DNA of 32,284 nt from Clostridia bacterium (GTDB lineage: Bacteria > Bacillota > Clostridia > TANB77 > CAG-508), in assembly GCA_017936925.1 (NCBI GenBank), contig JAGBEP010000001.1:1-32284 (forward strand). The letters are read 5' to 3'. Position 1 is the first letter of the stretch, and the number at the start of each line of letters is the position of its first letter. Under the pieces are notes generated by a model, which was given only the letters and a program-made list of their open reading frames with translations, ran no database searches and was not told the DNA's origin. Positions 8,236 to 16,126 of the stretch are shown here, one piece after another. Position numbers and translations under genes: made by a program.

Positions 8236-9363
8236 TTATGACAAAAGCATACTTAGAATTAATATTCCTATGTTTTTATCATATATGCTTTGAAATTGTG
8301 ATATAGGTAGAGGATTTTCACCAAGTCCTGCTTCAATAGTGTATCCTGGGAGATTGTAATTTTGAATGAACCAGTCTTTGTATCCTGCAAATCCAGATGA
8401 GTAAGGCGTAGATTCTAATAAATATCCACTTACATTACTCAATTGTCTACCAATATTATATGAATTTTGTGGCAGATAATCTAGAAATTTCCAGTAGATT
8501 GTTTCTCCTTGAGTGTGGTAGGCTAATATTAAAGAAAAACTGTGAAGCAGTGTGAAATTATATATTGCTTTTGCTTCTTGGGCATATAATGGCGAAGGTC
8601 CTACGTAATCTCGAGGACCAGGTTTAGTATAACCTTGAGCAAATTTATTTCTTCTTGCTGTTTCCCATTCAGCAGGAAATTGTAAGTTTAAGTCCACCCC
8701 ATTTATATTTGCTTTCCAACCGTTGGGGAAGGGAATAGATGGATAGTTGTTTGAAATATTTTTAGCATGTGCATAGATGTCTGGAGTATATTTTTGAGTA
8801 TTACCAACTACTAAGTCTACTCCATCAGGGTTTATCATTGGTACTATATAAAGTGAATAGTTGTTATATAGAGTTCTAGCTGGATATCCCCATATGGTTG
8901 AATTATTTAAGTAAGCGCTTGAAAGATTTTCTAAAAATTTCATTAGTAATACGGATGTTATCCATTCGTTTGCATGAATACTAGCACTGTAAAAAACTTC
9001 TTTTCTTCCTTGCCCAAATCTAATTGATTTTAAATTTTTTCCTAATGCTGAATAACCAATATTACTTTGCCTTAAAAAAGGAAATTTACTGGCAAATCCA
9101 TCAAGATTTATTGAAAGAATATTGGAACCATATGATATATTAGTTGGTACTATATAAAAATAATTTGATAGTTTTTGCCATGTTTGATTGCCTACAATTC
9201 CATCTTGTGTTATGCCAAAGTTTTTTTGAAAAGCAAGTACGGTGTTTCTGGTCTGATTTCCGAAAATTCCGTCTATTTTTCCGTTGTTGAATCCTAATGT
9301 TTTTAATGTGCTTTGTAAATATTCTACGAGTGTTCCTGTTGATCCTATTTTTAAAGTTTCCAT
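8236..9363 (-). CDS. M14-family zinc peptidase with N-terminal peptidoglycan-binding domain
   Basis: Residues 1-68 of this 375-residue protein form a PG_binding_1 domain ('LQSTLKTLGF', 'DGIFGNQTRNTVLAFQKNFG', 'DGIVGNQTWQKL'). Residues about 100-375 form an M14 carboxypeptidase-type domain with zinc ligands His130 and Glu133 ('SIHANEW'), His283 ('AYHTQGE') and catalytic Glu344 ('TIEAGLGENP'). The usual substrate-carboxylate motif Asn-Arg is Asn226-Leu227. The best-known relatives of this layout are gamma-D-glutamyl-diamino-acid endopeptidases that cut peptidoglycan stem peptides; some act during sporulation and, as here, lack a signal peptide. AGGTGAT precedes the ATG. It is the only gene in its block on this strand, and its -10 can be read as either SigA or SigK type. 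Confidence 0.9.
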   Translation of the reverse strand: METLKIGSTGTLVEYLQSTLKTLGFNNGKIDGIFGNQTRNTVLAFQKNFGITQDGIVGNQTWQKLSNYFYIVPTNISYGSNILSINLDGFASKFPFLRQSNIGYSALGKNLKSIRFGQGRKEVFYSASIHANEWITSVLLMKFLENLSSAYLNNSTIWGYPARTLYNNYSLYIVPMINPDGVDLVVGNTQKYTPDIYAHAKNISNNYPSIPFPNGWKANINGVDLNLQFPAEWETARRNKFAQGYTKPGPRDYVGPSPLYAQEAKAIYNFTLLHSFSLILAYHTQGETIYWKFLDYLPQNSYNIGRQLSNVSGYLLESTPYSSGFAGYKDWFIQNYNLPGYTIEAGLGENPLPISQFQSIYDKNIGILILSMLLS

Positions 9364-9380
9364 ATTAAATCACCTATAAT

Positions 9381-9409
9381 ATTGTATGAAAAATGTGGGT
9401 TTATGTGAA
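9381..9409 (-). promoter_or_regulatory. Promoter of the M14 peptidase gene (SigA-like, overlapping a SigK/SigE-like -10)
   Basis: On the minus strand TTCACA (9409-9404), 17 bases, TACAAT (9386-9381). The same bases read CATACAATA, which fits the mother-cell -10 patterns (SigE CATACAnT, SigK CATAnnnTA), with CACA 15 bases before it, near the SigK -35 position. Which sigma factor is used cannot be decided by eye. Confidence 0.45.
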
Positions 9410-9480
9410 AATATTATGCTTTACTTTATTTTGGATTATATGTAATATAATATTATAGATTTTAACAAAGGAAAAAGAGA

Positions 9481-9942
9481 ATGGTAAATGTTAAATATGC
9501 TAATGCAATGCGAGAGGTATTGGAATATCTAAAGGGAATTAATGATGAGGATGTTGCTAAAATTTCGGCAAAATTTATGGATTTTTTGAATGAGAATGCT
9601 TCAAAGGAATTTGTATGTGAATTTGATTATAATAAGCCTCTTGCTGAACTTAAAATTTCTCAAGAAGCTAAAGCAATTATAGGAGTGATTTATTATAATT
9701 TTTGGTGTGAAACAGAACAACAAAGAAGAGATTTTTTAGCTTTGCTGGATGATAATGAAAAGGTTTATCAAGAGGAACTACATGAGAAATATAATGCTGA
9801 TAATATTTTTGATGTGCCACCAAAAATAGATTCAGATAAAGAAACTTTAGAAAATACTTCTGGAAAAGATCTTGTTACTAAAAATAATATAAGATGGTAT
9901 AAAAGATTGTTTAGATGTTTTAGACAGCTTTTTAAAAAATAA
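9481..9942 (+). CDS. Protein of unknown function with basic amphipathic C-terminus
   Basis: I do not recognise a named family in these 153 residues, although the first 110 look like a compact soluble helical domain ('MREVLEYLKGI', 'KISAKFMDFL', 'QRRDFLALLDDNEKVYQEEL'). About 25 hydrophilic residues follow, then a strongly basic, aromatic tail 'RWYKRLFRCFRQLFKK' that could lie on a membrane or bind nucleic acid. There is no signal peptide. An AAAGGA-type site precedes the ATG. It is divergent from the M14 gene and 42 bases upstream of the lipase-like gene, with which it is probably cotranscribed up to the terminator at 11259-11304. A regulatory, chaperone or antitoxin-like partner role for the lipase is only a guess. 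Confidence 0.75.
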   Translation: MVNVKYANAMREVLEYLKGINDEDVAKISAKFMDFLNENASKEFVCEFDYNKPLAELKISQEAKAIIGVIYYNFWCETEQQRRDFLALLDDNEKVYQEELHEKYNADNIFDVPPKIDSDKETLENTSGKDLVTKNNIRWYKRLFRCFRQLFKK

Positions 9943-9984
9943 ATGGATTGAAAAATAGTAAAAGTTGGAGGATTAGTTGTAGAA

Positions 9985-11211
9985 ATGGCATATACTGATA
10001 GACAAATGAAGGATGCTACGCAAATTGCATATATGGAGTGCTTTCCAGAAGCGGAAAAAAGGCTTATTGAGAGTGGAAAAGAAAAACCATTTACTGTTAG
10101 AGAATTAATAGAAGCTTCTGTTGATATGAAGGATGTAAAGCTTAAGGCTATAGAGTTCGGACAGGTTCCAGTAGCAATGAGTTTTCAGGAACTTATGAAA
10201 TATTCAAATTTATCGGAAAAAGATATAGAGAGAATTTCACTTTTACAAAAGGAATCTTTAGATTGGAAAGTGGTTGATATTCATGATAAAAATGATGTTA
10301 ATGGATTTTATGCATGTACTTTAGAAACTAGCGATTCTGATGCAATAGTTGCGTTTAGGGGGAGTGAAAGCTATGGAAATAATGTTATAGATGATTGGCT
10401 ACTTGCTGATTTTGGACTTTTGAATTCTACTAAAACGAATCAACAAGCAGAAACGGAAAGATATGCGGATGAATTGATTAAAAAAGGAATTATTGATAAA
10501 TATGATTTTTTAGCTGCTACAGGTCATTCTCTTGGTGGAAATTTGGCAACTCATTTGAATGTTATTAGCGATGAAGAAGGAAGAGAAGCTTTACGTGGAA
10601 AATTACAACAGGTAGTTAATATGGATGGTCCAGGAATGTCACATGATTATTTAGAAAAGTATGCAAATCAAATTGCGAGAACTTCTACAAAGGTTACTCA
10701 TTATAAGTGGAGTGCTGTAGGAAATTTGCTTTTTGATATTCCTGGTGAAAATATAGAATTTTTAGAGAGTGATGAGTCAGTACATGGGGATAAAAATGAG
10801 CTTCAAAGGGCTTTTTGGAGGCATGATACTAAGACAATGTGTTTTGATGAGGATGGAAAAGCTGAAAGAGGAAAACAGGATGCTCTTTCTAAAGTACTTG
10901 GACCTGTTTCTAGAGTGATAGATAAAAGAGCTAGAGAAGCTTTATTTACGGCTTTGTCTGGAAAAGTTTTTAGCCAAATAGTATCTATTGCTGGAGTAAA
11001 GGATTTGATATCTACTATTGGAATTGGAAAAGTAGCTGAAGCTACTGCTGATAAAAAATCTGCTTGTTTAGATGTTTTAGGTGCTACTTTTAATGATAAT
11101 GAAATTAATAGAAGTTCGGTTAATGTAGTTACTAATTTCTTTAATGGTATAAAAGATAAGCTTTTTAATTTTAAAGATGAAAAAAATTCAACTGAAATGG
11201 CAAGGGCGTAA
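9985..11211 (+). CDS. Alpha/beta-hydrolase, lipase class 3 / DUF2974 (Mbeg1)-like
   Basis: This 408-residue protein has an N-terminal helical region (1-100), then an alpha/beta-hydrolase core. 'IVAFRGSE' (121-128) is the oxyanion-type strand and 'GHSLGGNLATH' contains the nucleophile Ser182, as in class 3 lipases and the Mbeg1-like family. The acid and histidine of the triad are not certain; His280 in 'FWRHDT' or His267 are candidates. The last 110 residues are helical and of unknown role. There is no signal peptide or lipobox, so it is either cytoplasmic or exported by a non-Sec route. GGAGG lies 13 bases before the ATG, a long spacing, but no other in-frame start is available. Substrate is unknown: lipid, ester or thioester are all possible. 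Confidence 0.8.
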   Translation: MAYTDRQMKDATQIAYMECFPEAEKRLIESGKEKPFTVRELIEASVDMKDVKLKAIEFGQVPVAMSFQELMKYSNLSEKDIERISLLQKESLDWKVVDIHDKNDVNGFYACTLETSDSDAIVAFRGSESYGNNVIDDWLLADFGLLNSTKTNQQAETERYADELIKKGIIDKYDFLAATGHSLGGNLATHLNVISDEEGREALRGKLQQVVNMDGPGMSHDYLEKYANQIARTSTKVTHYKWSAVGNLLFDIPGENIEFLESDESVHGDKNELQRAFWRHDTKTMCFDEDGKAERGKQDALSKVLGPVSRVIDKRAREALFTALSGKVFSQIVSIAGVKDLISTIGIGKVAEATADKKSACLDVLGATFNDNEINRSSVNVVTNFFNGIKDKLFNFKDEKNSTEMARA

Positions 11212-11258
11212 AAAATAAATAAAATTTAGATTTCCCTAAGTGAAAATTGATATTTTGA

Positions 11259-11304
11259 AAAAAGAGGACTATACAGGAGTTTTTAACAGTATAGTTCTCT
11301 TTTA
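11259..11304 (+). terminator. Strong Rho-independent terminator
   Basis: AAAAGAGGACTATAC at 11260-11274 pairs with GTATAGTTCTCTTTT at 11289-11303 (15 pairs, one G:U). It ends the 9481-11211 two-gene unit. Confidence 0.9.
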
Positions 11305-11329
11305 TCGTGAATAAAAAACCAAAATGCCC

Positions 11330-11358
11330 TTGAGAAAAATCATTTTATAATATATAAT
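11330..11358 (+). promoter_or_regulatory. SigA promoter for the second M23 gene
   Basis: TTGAGA at 11330-11335, 17 bases, TATAAT at 11353-11358. Because the -10 overlaps the ATG at 11357, that ATG cannot be the start codon of this transcript; the ATG at 11384 is. Confidence 0.75.
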
Positions 11359-11383
11359 GTGGCATAATAAGAAAGGAAGATTA

Positions 11384-12391
11384 ATGAGAACTCTTTTTAT
11401 TCATTTGAGAAAATCAGTTAAATTGATAATTATAGTAGTAATTGCTCTTCTTTTAGCTTTGGGAATATTGTATTTTTTATTTAGACCAATGTATGCTGTG
11501 AAACTAAATGGTGAAATTATTGGTTATACAGATGCAAAAAGGCAACTAGAAGAAAAAATACAGCAATATATGAAGTCAGGTGATGGAGAAAAAATTGCTT
11601 TTGTTGAAATTGATCAATTGCCTGAGTATGAAATTTGTTATTCGAAAAGTGATGTAAAAGTTAATGAAGACGAAGTTTTTGATACGGTAATTGCTACTGG
11701 TACACCATATTATAAAAATTATGCAGTTATGGTTAGTGGTGAAGAAAAATATTATGTTGCTACATATGAAGAAGCTGAAAAGATTATTGCAGATTTGAAA
11801 GAAAAAGAAAGTACTAATATTGATTCGATTACTTATGTGGCTAAATATTCTTCAGAGCAATTAGTAGAATCAAATGTAGATGATGTTGTTGCTGCATTAT
11901 TTGTTGAACCAGAACCAGAGCCTGAACCTGTTCCAGTGAGAACAACAAAAACGACTACTACATATAGTAGTTCAGGAGGAGGGTATTCTTCTGGAATGTC
12001 ATATACTTATCAGTCAATAGGTGTCTCTCTTATTAGACCTGTTTCTGGTACAATAACATCAAGATTCGGAAGAAGAAGTAGTGGAACACATAAAGGATTA
12101 GATATTGCTACTAGTACAGGTACTCCTATAGTTGCTGCAGCTTCTGGAACTGTTTCATATGCAGCTTGGAATAGCACAGGTTATGGAAACTTTCTTTTGA
12201 TTGATCATGGCAATGGTGTGCAAACTGGATATGCACATTGTAGTGCTTTATATGTTTCAACTGGACAGTATGTTTCACAAGGACAAACAATTGCTGCAGT
12301 TGGATCAACAGGTAATTCAACAGGGCCACATTTGCATTTAGAGGTAAGAATTAACGGCGTTTGTCAAAATCCACAAAATTATTTGTATTAA
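11384..12391 (+). CDS. M23-family peptidoglycan endopeptidase, membrane-anchored (second copy)
   Basis: Started at the ATG at 11384, which has AAAGGAAGA 7 bases before it, the protein has 335 residues: a basic N-terminus, a membrane segment at about 13-33, a region with 'VKLNGEIIGY', a Pro/Glu-repeat hinge (EPEPEPEPVPV, 175-185), a Ser/Thr/Gly-rich linker and an M23 domain at 213-335. Zinc-site His236 and Asp240 ('HKGLDI') and His318 are intact, as are His285 and His316 ('HLHL'). It is therefore a likely active cross-bridge endopeptidase on the outer membrane face. It shares layout and much sequence with the enzyme at 3996-5015, for example 'AHCSALYV' and 'GSTGNSTGPH', but has the hinge in place of the coiled coil. 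It has its own promoter and terminator. Confidence 0.92.
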   Translation: MRTLFIHLRKSVKLIIIVVIALLLALGILYFLFRPMYAVKLNGEIIGYTDAKRQLEEKIQQYMKSGDGEKIAFVEIDQLPEYEICYSKSDVKVNEDEVFDTVIATGTPYYKNYAVMVSGEEKYYVATYEEAEKIIADLKEKESTNIDSITYVAKYSSEQLVESNVDDVVAALFVEPEPEPEPVPVRTTKTTTTYSSSGGGYSSGMSYTYQSIGVSLIRPVSGTITSRFGRRSSGTHKGLDIATSTGTPIVAAASGTVSYAAWNSTGYGNFLLIDHGNGVQTGYAHCSALYVSTGQYVSQGQTIAAVGSTGNSTGPHLHLEVRINGVCQNPQNYLY

Positions 12392-12409
12392 AAAAGATAA
12401 TAATAAAAC

Positions 12410-12449
12410 GAAAGTAGACATGAAAAAGTTTGTGTCTGCTTTCTTTTTT
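12410..12449 (+). terminator. Rho-independent terminator
   Basis: GAAAGTAGACA at 12410-12420 pairs with TGTCTGCTTTC at 12433-12443 (one G:U), then T residues. It ends the second M23 transcript. Confidence 0.9.
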
Positions 12450-12576
12450 ATTTGAGTAAATACAAAATTGAATTGTTTGATGAATGTTTAATAAGGTTTA
12501 TACAATTTGGAGAATAAAGGTTCGAAAAGTGAAATATTGTGTACTTTAAAAAACAGTAATAAATGAATATTAATGC

Positions 12577-12605
12577 TTGAAAAAAATACCTATAGAATAT
12601 ATAAT
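12577..12605 (+). promoter_or_regulatory. SigA promoter of the cell-shape operon
   Basis: TTGAAA at 12577-12582, 17 bases, TATAAT at 12600-12605. No other clear promoter or terminator is seen before minC, so it may drive all seven genes to 18858. Confidence 0.75.
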
Positions 12606-12674
12606 ACTTGTAGCTGAAAAGCAATAATCCGTAACAAAAGATAAATTATGAATCTTTGGAAAGGAAGATTAAAG

Positions 12675-12929
12675 ATGATAAGAGAAAAGAATGTATGGAT
12701 ACTATTGATATTTTTGTTGTCAGGTATAGTAATAGGAGGACTTTTAGCTACTTTTGCATCAAATGTTAGTTGGCTTTCTTGGCTTGCATATGGACAAGAA
12801 TTTGGTACTAATGGACCTCTGGGCATAGATTTAAGTATCTTAAAGTTTAGTGTTGAGTTAAGACTAAAAATAAATGTGGCTAGTATTGTTGGTATGATTA
12901 TTGCAGCTTTTATATATAGTAAATTTTAA
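12675..12929 (+). CDS. Small membrane protein, DUF4321-like
   Basis: This 84-residue protein (from the ATG at 12675) has a membrane helix at each end (about 8-26 and 66-82), with a conserved-looking middle containing 'WLAYGQEFG' and 'LDLS/IDLSILKFSVELRLKINVASIVG'. This matches my memory of the DUF4321 family, which in Clostridia usually sits beside radC and mreB. Its function is not known; the location suggests a link to cell shape or wall synthesis. The ATG at 12648 in the same frame is less likely, because AAGGAAG lies between the two ATGs, 7 bases before 12675. It is the first gene of the shape operon. Confidence 0.8.
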   Translation: MIREKNVWILLIFLLSGIVIGGLLATFASNVSWLSWLAYGQEFGTNGPLGIDLSILKFSVELRLKINVASIVGMIIAAFIYSKF

Positions 12930-12951
12930 TGGGCTATAGAAAGGACAGTGC

Positions 12952-13638
12952 TTGTCAATAAAAATAAATAAATTGCCAAGATATGAAAGACCTTATGAAA
13001 AACTGGAAATGTATGGCGAAAAATCATTGTCAAATTCAGAATTATTGGCAATTTTGATTGAAAGTGGTACAAAAGAAGAAACATCTATTCAGGTAGCACA
13101 AAAAGTTTTGCTATTAGGAAAAGAAAATTTTGAAAATGAGTTTAGATTTTTACAAGATATTTCTTTAGATGAATTGAAGAAGATTAAAGGAATTGGTAGG
13201 GTAAAGGCAATTAGATTAAAAGCGGCTTTTGAGATAGCTAAAAGAATGTCTGATCCTATAGAAAATGAGATTTTTGTTAGTTCTTCTTCTGATGTGGCGA
13301 ATATTTTTATGCATGAACTAAGATATGAGAAAAGAGAAATTGTTAAATTAGTTATTTTGAATAATAAAAATAAAATTTTGAGGATACAGGATGTTTCTTT
13401 GGGTGGAACTAATTATGCAGTTATAGAACCAAAGGAAATATTAGCTGAACCTATAAAAATGTCGGCGAATAGAATTATTTTATTACATAATCATCCTAGT
13501 GGGAATGCTACTCCAAGTAGTGAAGATTATGAGGTAACTAGAAGAATTGATTTATGTGCAAAGATGTTTGGAATTGAGCTTATTGATCATATTGTTATAG
13601 GTGATGGTGAATATAAAAGTGCCTTAATAAGAAAATAA
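12952..13638 (+). CDS. radC: RadC-family JAB/MPN-domain protein
   Basis: Residues about 1-100 of this 228-residue protein are the N-terminal UPF0758 part, with a helix-hairpin-helix ('KKIKGIGRVKAIRLKAAFE', 74-92). Residues 105-228 form the JAB1/MPN metalloprotease-like domain with the metal motif His179-Asn-His181-Pro-Ser-Gly and Asp192. All metal ligands are present. Despite the name, a DNA-repair role is not supported for the family and its biochemical function is unsettled. The start is TTG at 12952, preceded by AAAGGA. Placement just before mreB is the common arrangement in Firmicutes. Confidence 0.92.
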   Translation: MSIKINKLPRYERPYEKLEMYGEKSLSNSELLAILIESGTKEETSIQVAQKVLLLGKENFENEFRFLQDISLDELKKIKGIGRVKAIRLKAAFEIAKRMSDPIENEIFVSSSSDVANIFMHELRYEKREIVKLVILNNKNKILRIQDVSLGGTNYAVIEPKEILAEPIKMSANRIILLHNHPSGNATPSSEDYEVTRRIDLCAKMFGIELIDHIVIGDGEYKSALIRK

Positions 13639-13681
13639 ATAAAAATATTGTTGTTTGTAAGAATGTCTGGAAGGATTTATA

Positions 13682-14704
13682 ATGAATTTATTTGGTTTAC
13701 GAGGAAAATATATAGGAATTGACTTGGGAACGTCAACAATATTGATGGTTTTACAGGACAAAGGTGTTGTAAAAAATGAGCCTTCAATTATAGCGATTGA
13801 AAATACTACTAATGATGTATTGGCAATTGGTGGTGAGGCTAAAGAAATGCTTGGAAAAACACCAGATAAGATTGATGCACTAATGCCTTTGCAACAAGGA
13901 AGTATTGCTAATTTGAATGCAACAGAAATGATAATTCGCCAATTGATTAAAGAATTACAAGAACAAGAAAATATAGGGGTTCCTAAAGTTTTAATAAATG
14001 TTCATGTGGGTATGACAGAGGTGGAGAAAAGAGCAATTATAAGATTATTAAAGGATATGGGATGTAAAGAAATTTTATTTCTTGAAGAGACTTTTGCTTC
14101 TGCAGTAGGTGCAGGACTTGATATTAATAGTCCTGAGGCTTCAATGATGGTTAATATAGGTGGAGGAACATCTGAAGCTGCAGTTATAGCTCTTGGAAAA
14201 ATTTCTGCTTGCAATTTTGTTAGAATTGCGGGTGATGATTTGGATGAGGCAATTATTGAATATGTAAAGAAAAAATTTTTAGTTGTTATTGGAAAAAACG
14301 CGGCTGAAACATTGAAGATAAATTTGGCATCAATGTCTCCTGTTGTTAATAGAAATTATGAGGTTACAGGAAGAGATTTGAAAACTGGTCTACCTAAAAC
14401 TGTAAAATTGGATGCTTTTCAAGTTTATGATGCTATCAAAAACCTATTAGAAAAAATTGTAGATATGATTAGAGAAACTCTTGATAGAACTCCTCCAGAA
14501 TTATTGAATGATATACATAAAAATGGTTTAGTTATTTCGGGGGGTTGTTCTTATATTGAAGATATTGATAGATTTATTAGTAAAAGGTTAAAATTGGATG
14601 TTAAAATTGCGGAGAAACCTATGGAATGTACGGCTCTTGGAATTTATAAGATTCTTAACGATGAGTCATGCTTGAGGGAATTAAAAAATAAGAGGAGAGT
14701 ATAA
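13682..14704 (+). CDS. mreB: MreB-family rod-shape actin homologue, divergent
   Basis: This 340-residue actin-fold protein of the MreB family makes membrane-bound filaments that guide side-wall synthesis. The phosphate-1 loop 'GIDLGTST' (12-19), the 'FLEETFASAVGAGL' segment (133-146), the phosphate-2 loop 'NIGGGTSE' (158-165), 'GRDLKTGLPKTV' and 'SGGCSY' are all recognisable. Several key positions differ from typical MreB. Residue 158 is Asn (codon AAT at 14153) where the family has the catalytic Asp of DIGGGT; the EEP motif is EET (Glu135-Glu136-Thr137); and TGGG of the adenosine site is SGGC. It has GGAAGG before the ATG and ends exactly where mreC begins. Filament formation with slow or no ATP hydrolysis is possible. 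Confidence 0.92.
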   Translation: MNLFGLRGKYIGIDLGTSTILMVLQDKGVVKNEPSIIAIENTTNDVLAIGGEAKEMLGKTPDKIDALMPLQQGSIANLNATEMIIRQLIKELQEQENIGVPKVLINVHVGMTEVEKRAIIRLLKDMGCKEILFLEETFASAVGAGLDINSPEASMMVNIGGGTSEAAVIALGKISACNFVRIAGDDLDEAIIEYVKKKFLVVIGKNAAETLKINLASMSPVVNRNYEVTGRDLKTGLPKTVKLDAFQVYDAIKNLLEKIVDMIRETLDRTPPELLNDIHKNGLVISGGCSYIEDIDRFISKRLKLDVKIAEKPMECTALGIYKILNDESCLRELKNKRRV

Positions 14705-15520
14705 ATGATGTATAAAAATAAGCGTTCTGGAGCAATTGGAACAATAATTAGCGTGATTGTTTTGATTTTGCTTGTTATACTTACTAATGTTAATAGGGAT
14801 AACTTATCTTATGCTGAAGGTTTTGTGGCATCTGTTATTATGCCTGTGCAAAATGCATTTACAATGTTTAAACATAAGATAACGGGAGATACGGAATTTT
14901 TTACTAATTTGGATACTTTAAAAAAGGAAAATGAGGAACTAAAAAATAGAAATGAAGAACTTGAAACTCAAGTTAGGGAATTAGAGATTTTAAAAGCTGA
15001 GAATTCTAAGTTACAAGAATATGCCAATTTAACAGAAAAGTATCAAGAATATGAAACAATTCCTGCTTATGTTATTGATAGAGATGTAAGCAATTATAGT
15101 AGCAATATTACTATAAATGTTGGTTCTAACCAGGGTGTTGAGAAAAATATGACCGTTATTGCTGATAAGGGCTTAGTTGGACATGTTATTTCTGTTACAG
15201 AAAATTCTGCTAAAGTTCAGGTAATTGTTGATAGTGCAGCTTCTGTTAGTGCTATGATTAGTACGTCAGAAGAAAGTATTATTTGTAAAGGATCTGTTGA
15301 AGATGATAGGGATTTAAATGCTTATTATATTTCTACTTCTGCTGAACTTCTAGTTGGAGATAGTGTAGTTACTTCTGGAATTGGTGGAATTTATCCAAAA
15401 GGAATAACAATTGGAACTATAAAACAGATTATAAATACACAAAATATCACAGATAGGTATGCAATTGTGGAAACTGCTGTGGATTTTTCAAAGTTATACA
15501 CAGTTTTAGTAATAAAATAA
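14705..15520 (+). CDS. mreC: Rod shape-determining protein MreC
   Basis: At 271 residues it has the usual MreC length and layout: a short basic cytoplasmic start, one membrane helix at about 9-27, a coiled coil at about 75-110 ('LKKENEELKNRNEELETQ') and the paired beta-barrel domain (about 120-270) with 'INVGSNQGVEKNMTVI' and 'GLVGHVI'. MreC is the extracellular scaffold that activates PBP2 and RodA in the elongasome. The ATG follows the mreB stop codon with no gap, and GAGGAGA lies in the end of mreB, so translation is probably coupled. Confidence 0.93.
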   Translation: MMYKNKRSGAIGTIISVIVLILLVILTNVNRDNLSYAEGFVASVIMPVQNAFTMFKHKITGDTEFFTNLDTLKKENEELKNRNEELETQVRELEILKAENSKLQEYANLTEKYQEYETIPAYVIDRDVSNYSSNITINVGSNQGVEKNMTVIADKGLVGHVISVTENSAKVQVIVDSAASVSAMISTSEESIICKGSVEDDRDLNAYYISTSAELLVGDSVVTSGIGGIYPKGITIGTIKQIINTQNITDRYAIVETAVDFSKLYTVLVIK

Positions 15521-15544
15521 AGTTTTAGAAATTTTGGAGGAGTA

Positions 15545-16078
15545 ATGAAGAAATTTTTTATAGGCCTTCTTATGTATATAATTTTTATAGTGTTATATTT
15601 CTTGCAAGCAGATTTTTTTAGTTGGTTTACAATTGCTGGAATTAGTCCAAATATATTTGTTATTTTTATATTGTTTATAGGACTTTTTACAGATAATAAA
15701 TTTTCGTTAATATTAGCATTGCTTACCGGTATTACATTAGATTTAATTGGAGGAAGAACGCTTGGAGTTACAGCTATTTTATTTATGTTAATAGCTATTG
15801 CTGCAAGATATTTTGATAAAAACTTTTCAAAAGAAAATAAATTTTCAATTATTATTATGGTTGTTGGAATGACAATTGGGTTTGAGGTTATAAATTATTT
15901 TCTAAATGTTGTAATTCTAGAAATATCTGCAGAGATAATGGCTTTTTTAAAGATTTTATCAATTGAAATATTATATAATGTTTTATTAACAATAATTTTA
16001 TATAGACTAATATTGAAATTAGGTAGTTTACTTGAAGGACAATTTAGACAAAAAAATATACTTACTAGATATTTTTAA
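15545..16078 (+). CDS. mreD: Rod shape-determining protein MreD
   Basis: This 177-residue, very hydrophobic protein has about five membrane helices. It matches MreD in length, in its position between mreC and mrdA, and in features such as 'ISPNIFVIFILFIGLF' and 'LLTGITLDLIGGRTLGVTAI'. MreD is a membrane partner of MreC and PBP2; its exact role is not settled. TTGGAGG lies 3 bases before the ATG, close spacing. Confidence 0.9.
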   Translation: MKKFFIGLLMYIIFIVLYFLQADFFSWFTIAGISPNIFVIFILFIGLFTDNKFSLILALLTGITLDLIGGRTLGVTAILFMLIAIAARYFDKNFSKENKFSIIIMVVGMTIGFEVINYFLNVVILEISAEIMAFLKILSIEILYNVLLTIILYRLILKLGSLLEGQFRQKNILTRYF

Positions 16079-16126
16079 GTGGAATAAATAAATTTTGTAT
16101 AAAATGTTATGTGAGAAGGTGAGAGA

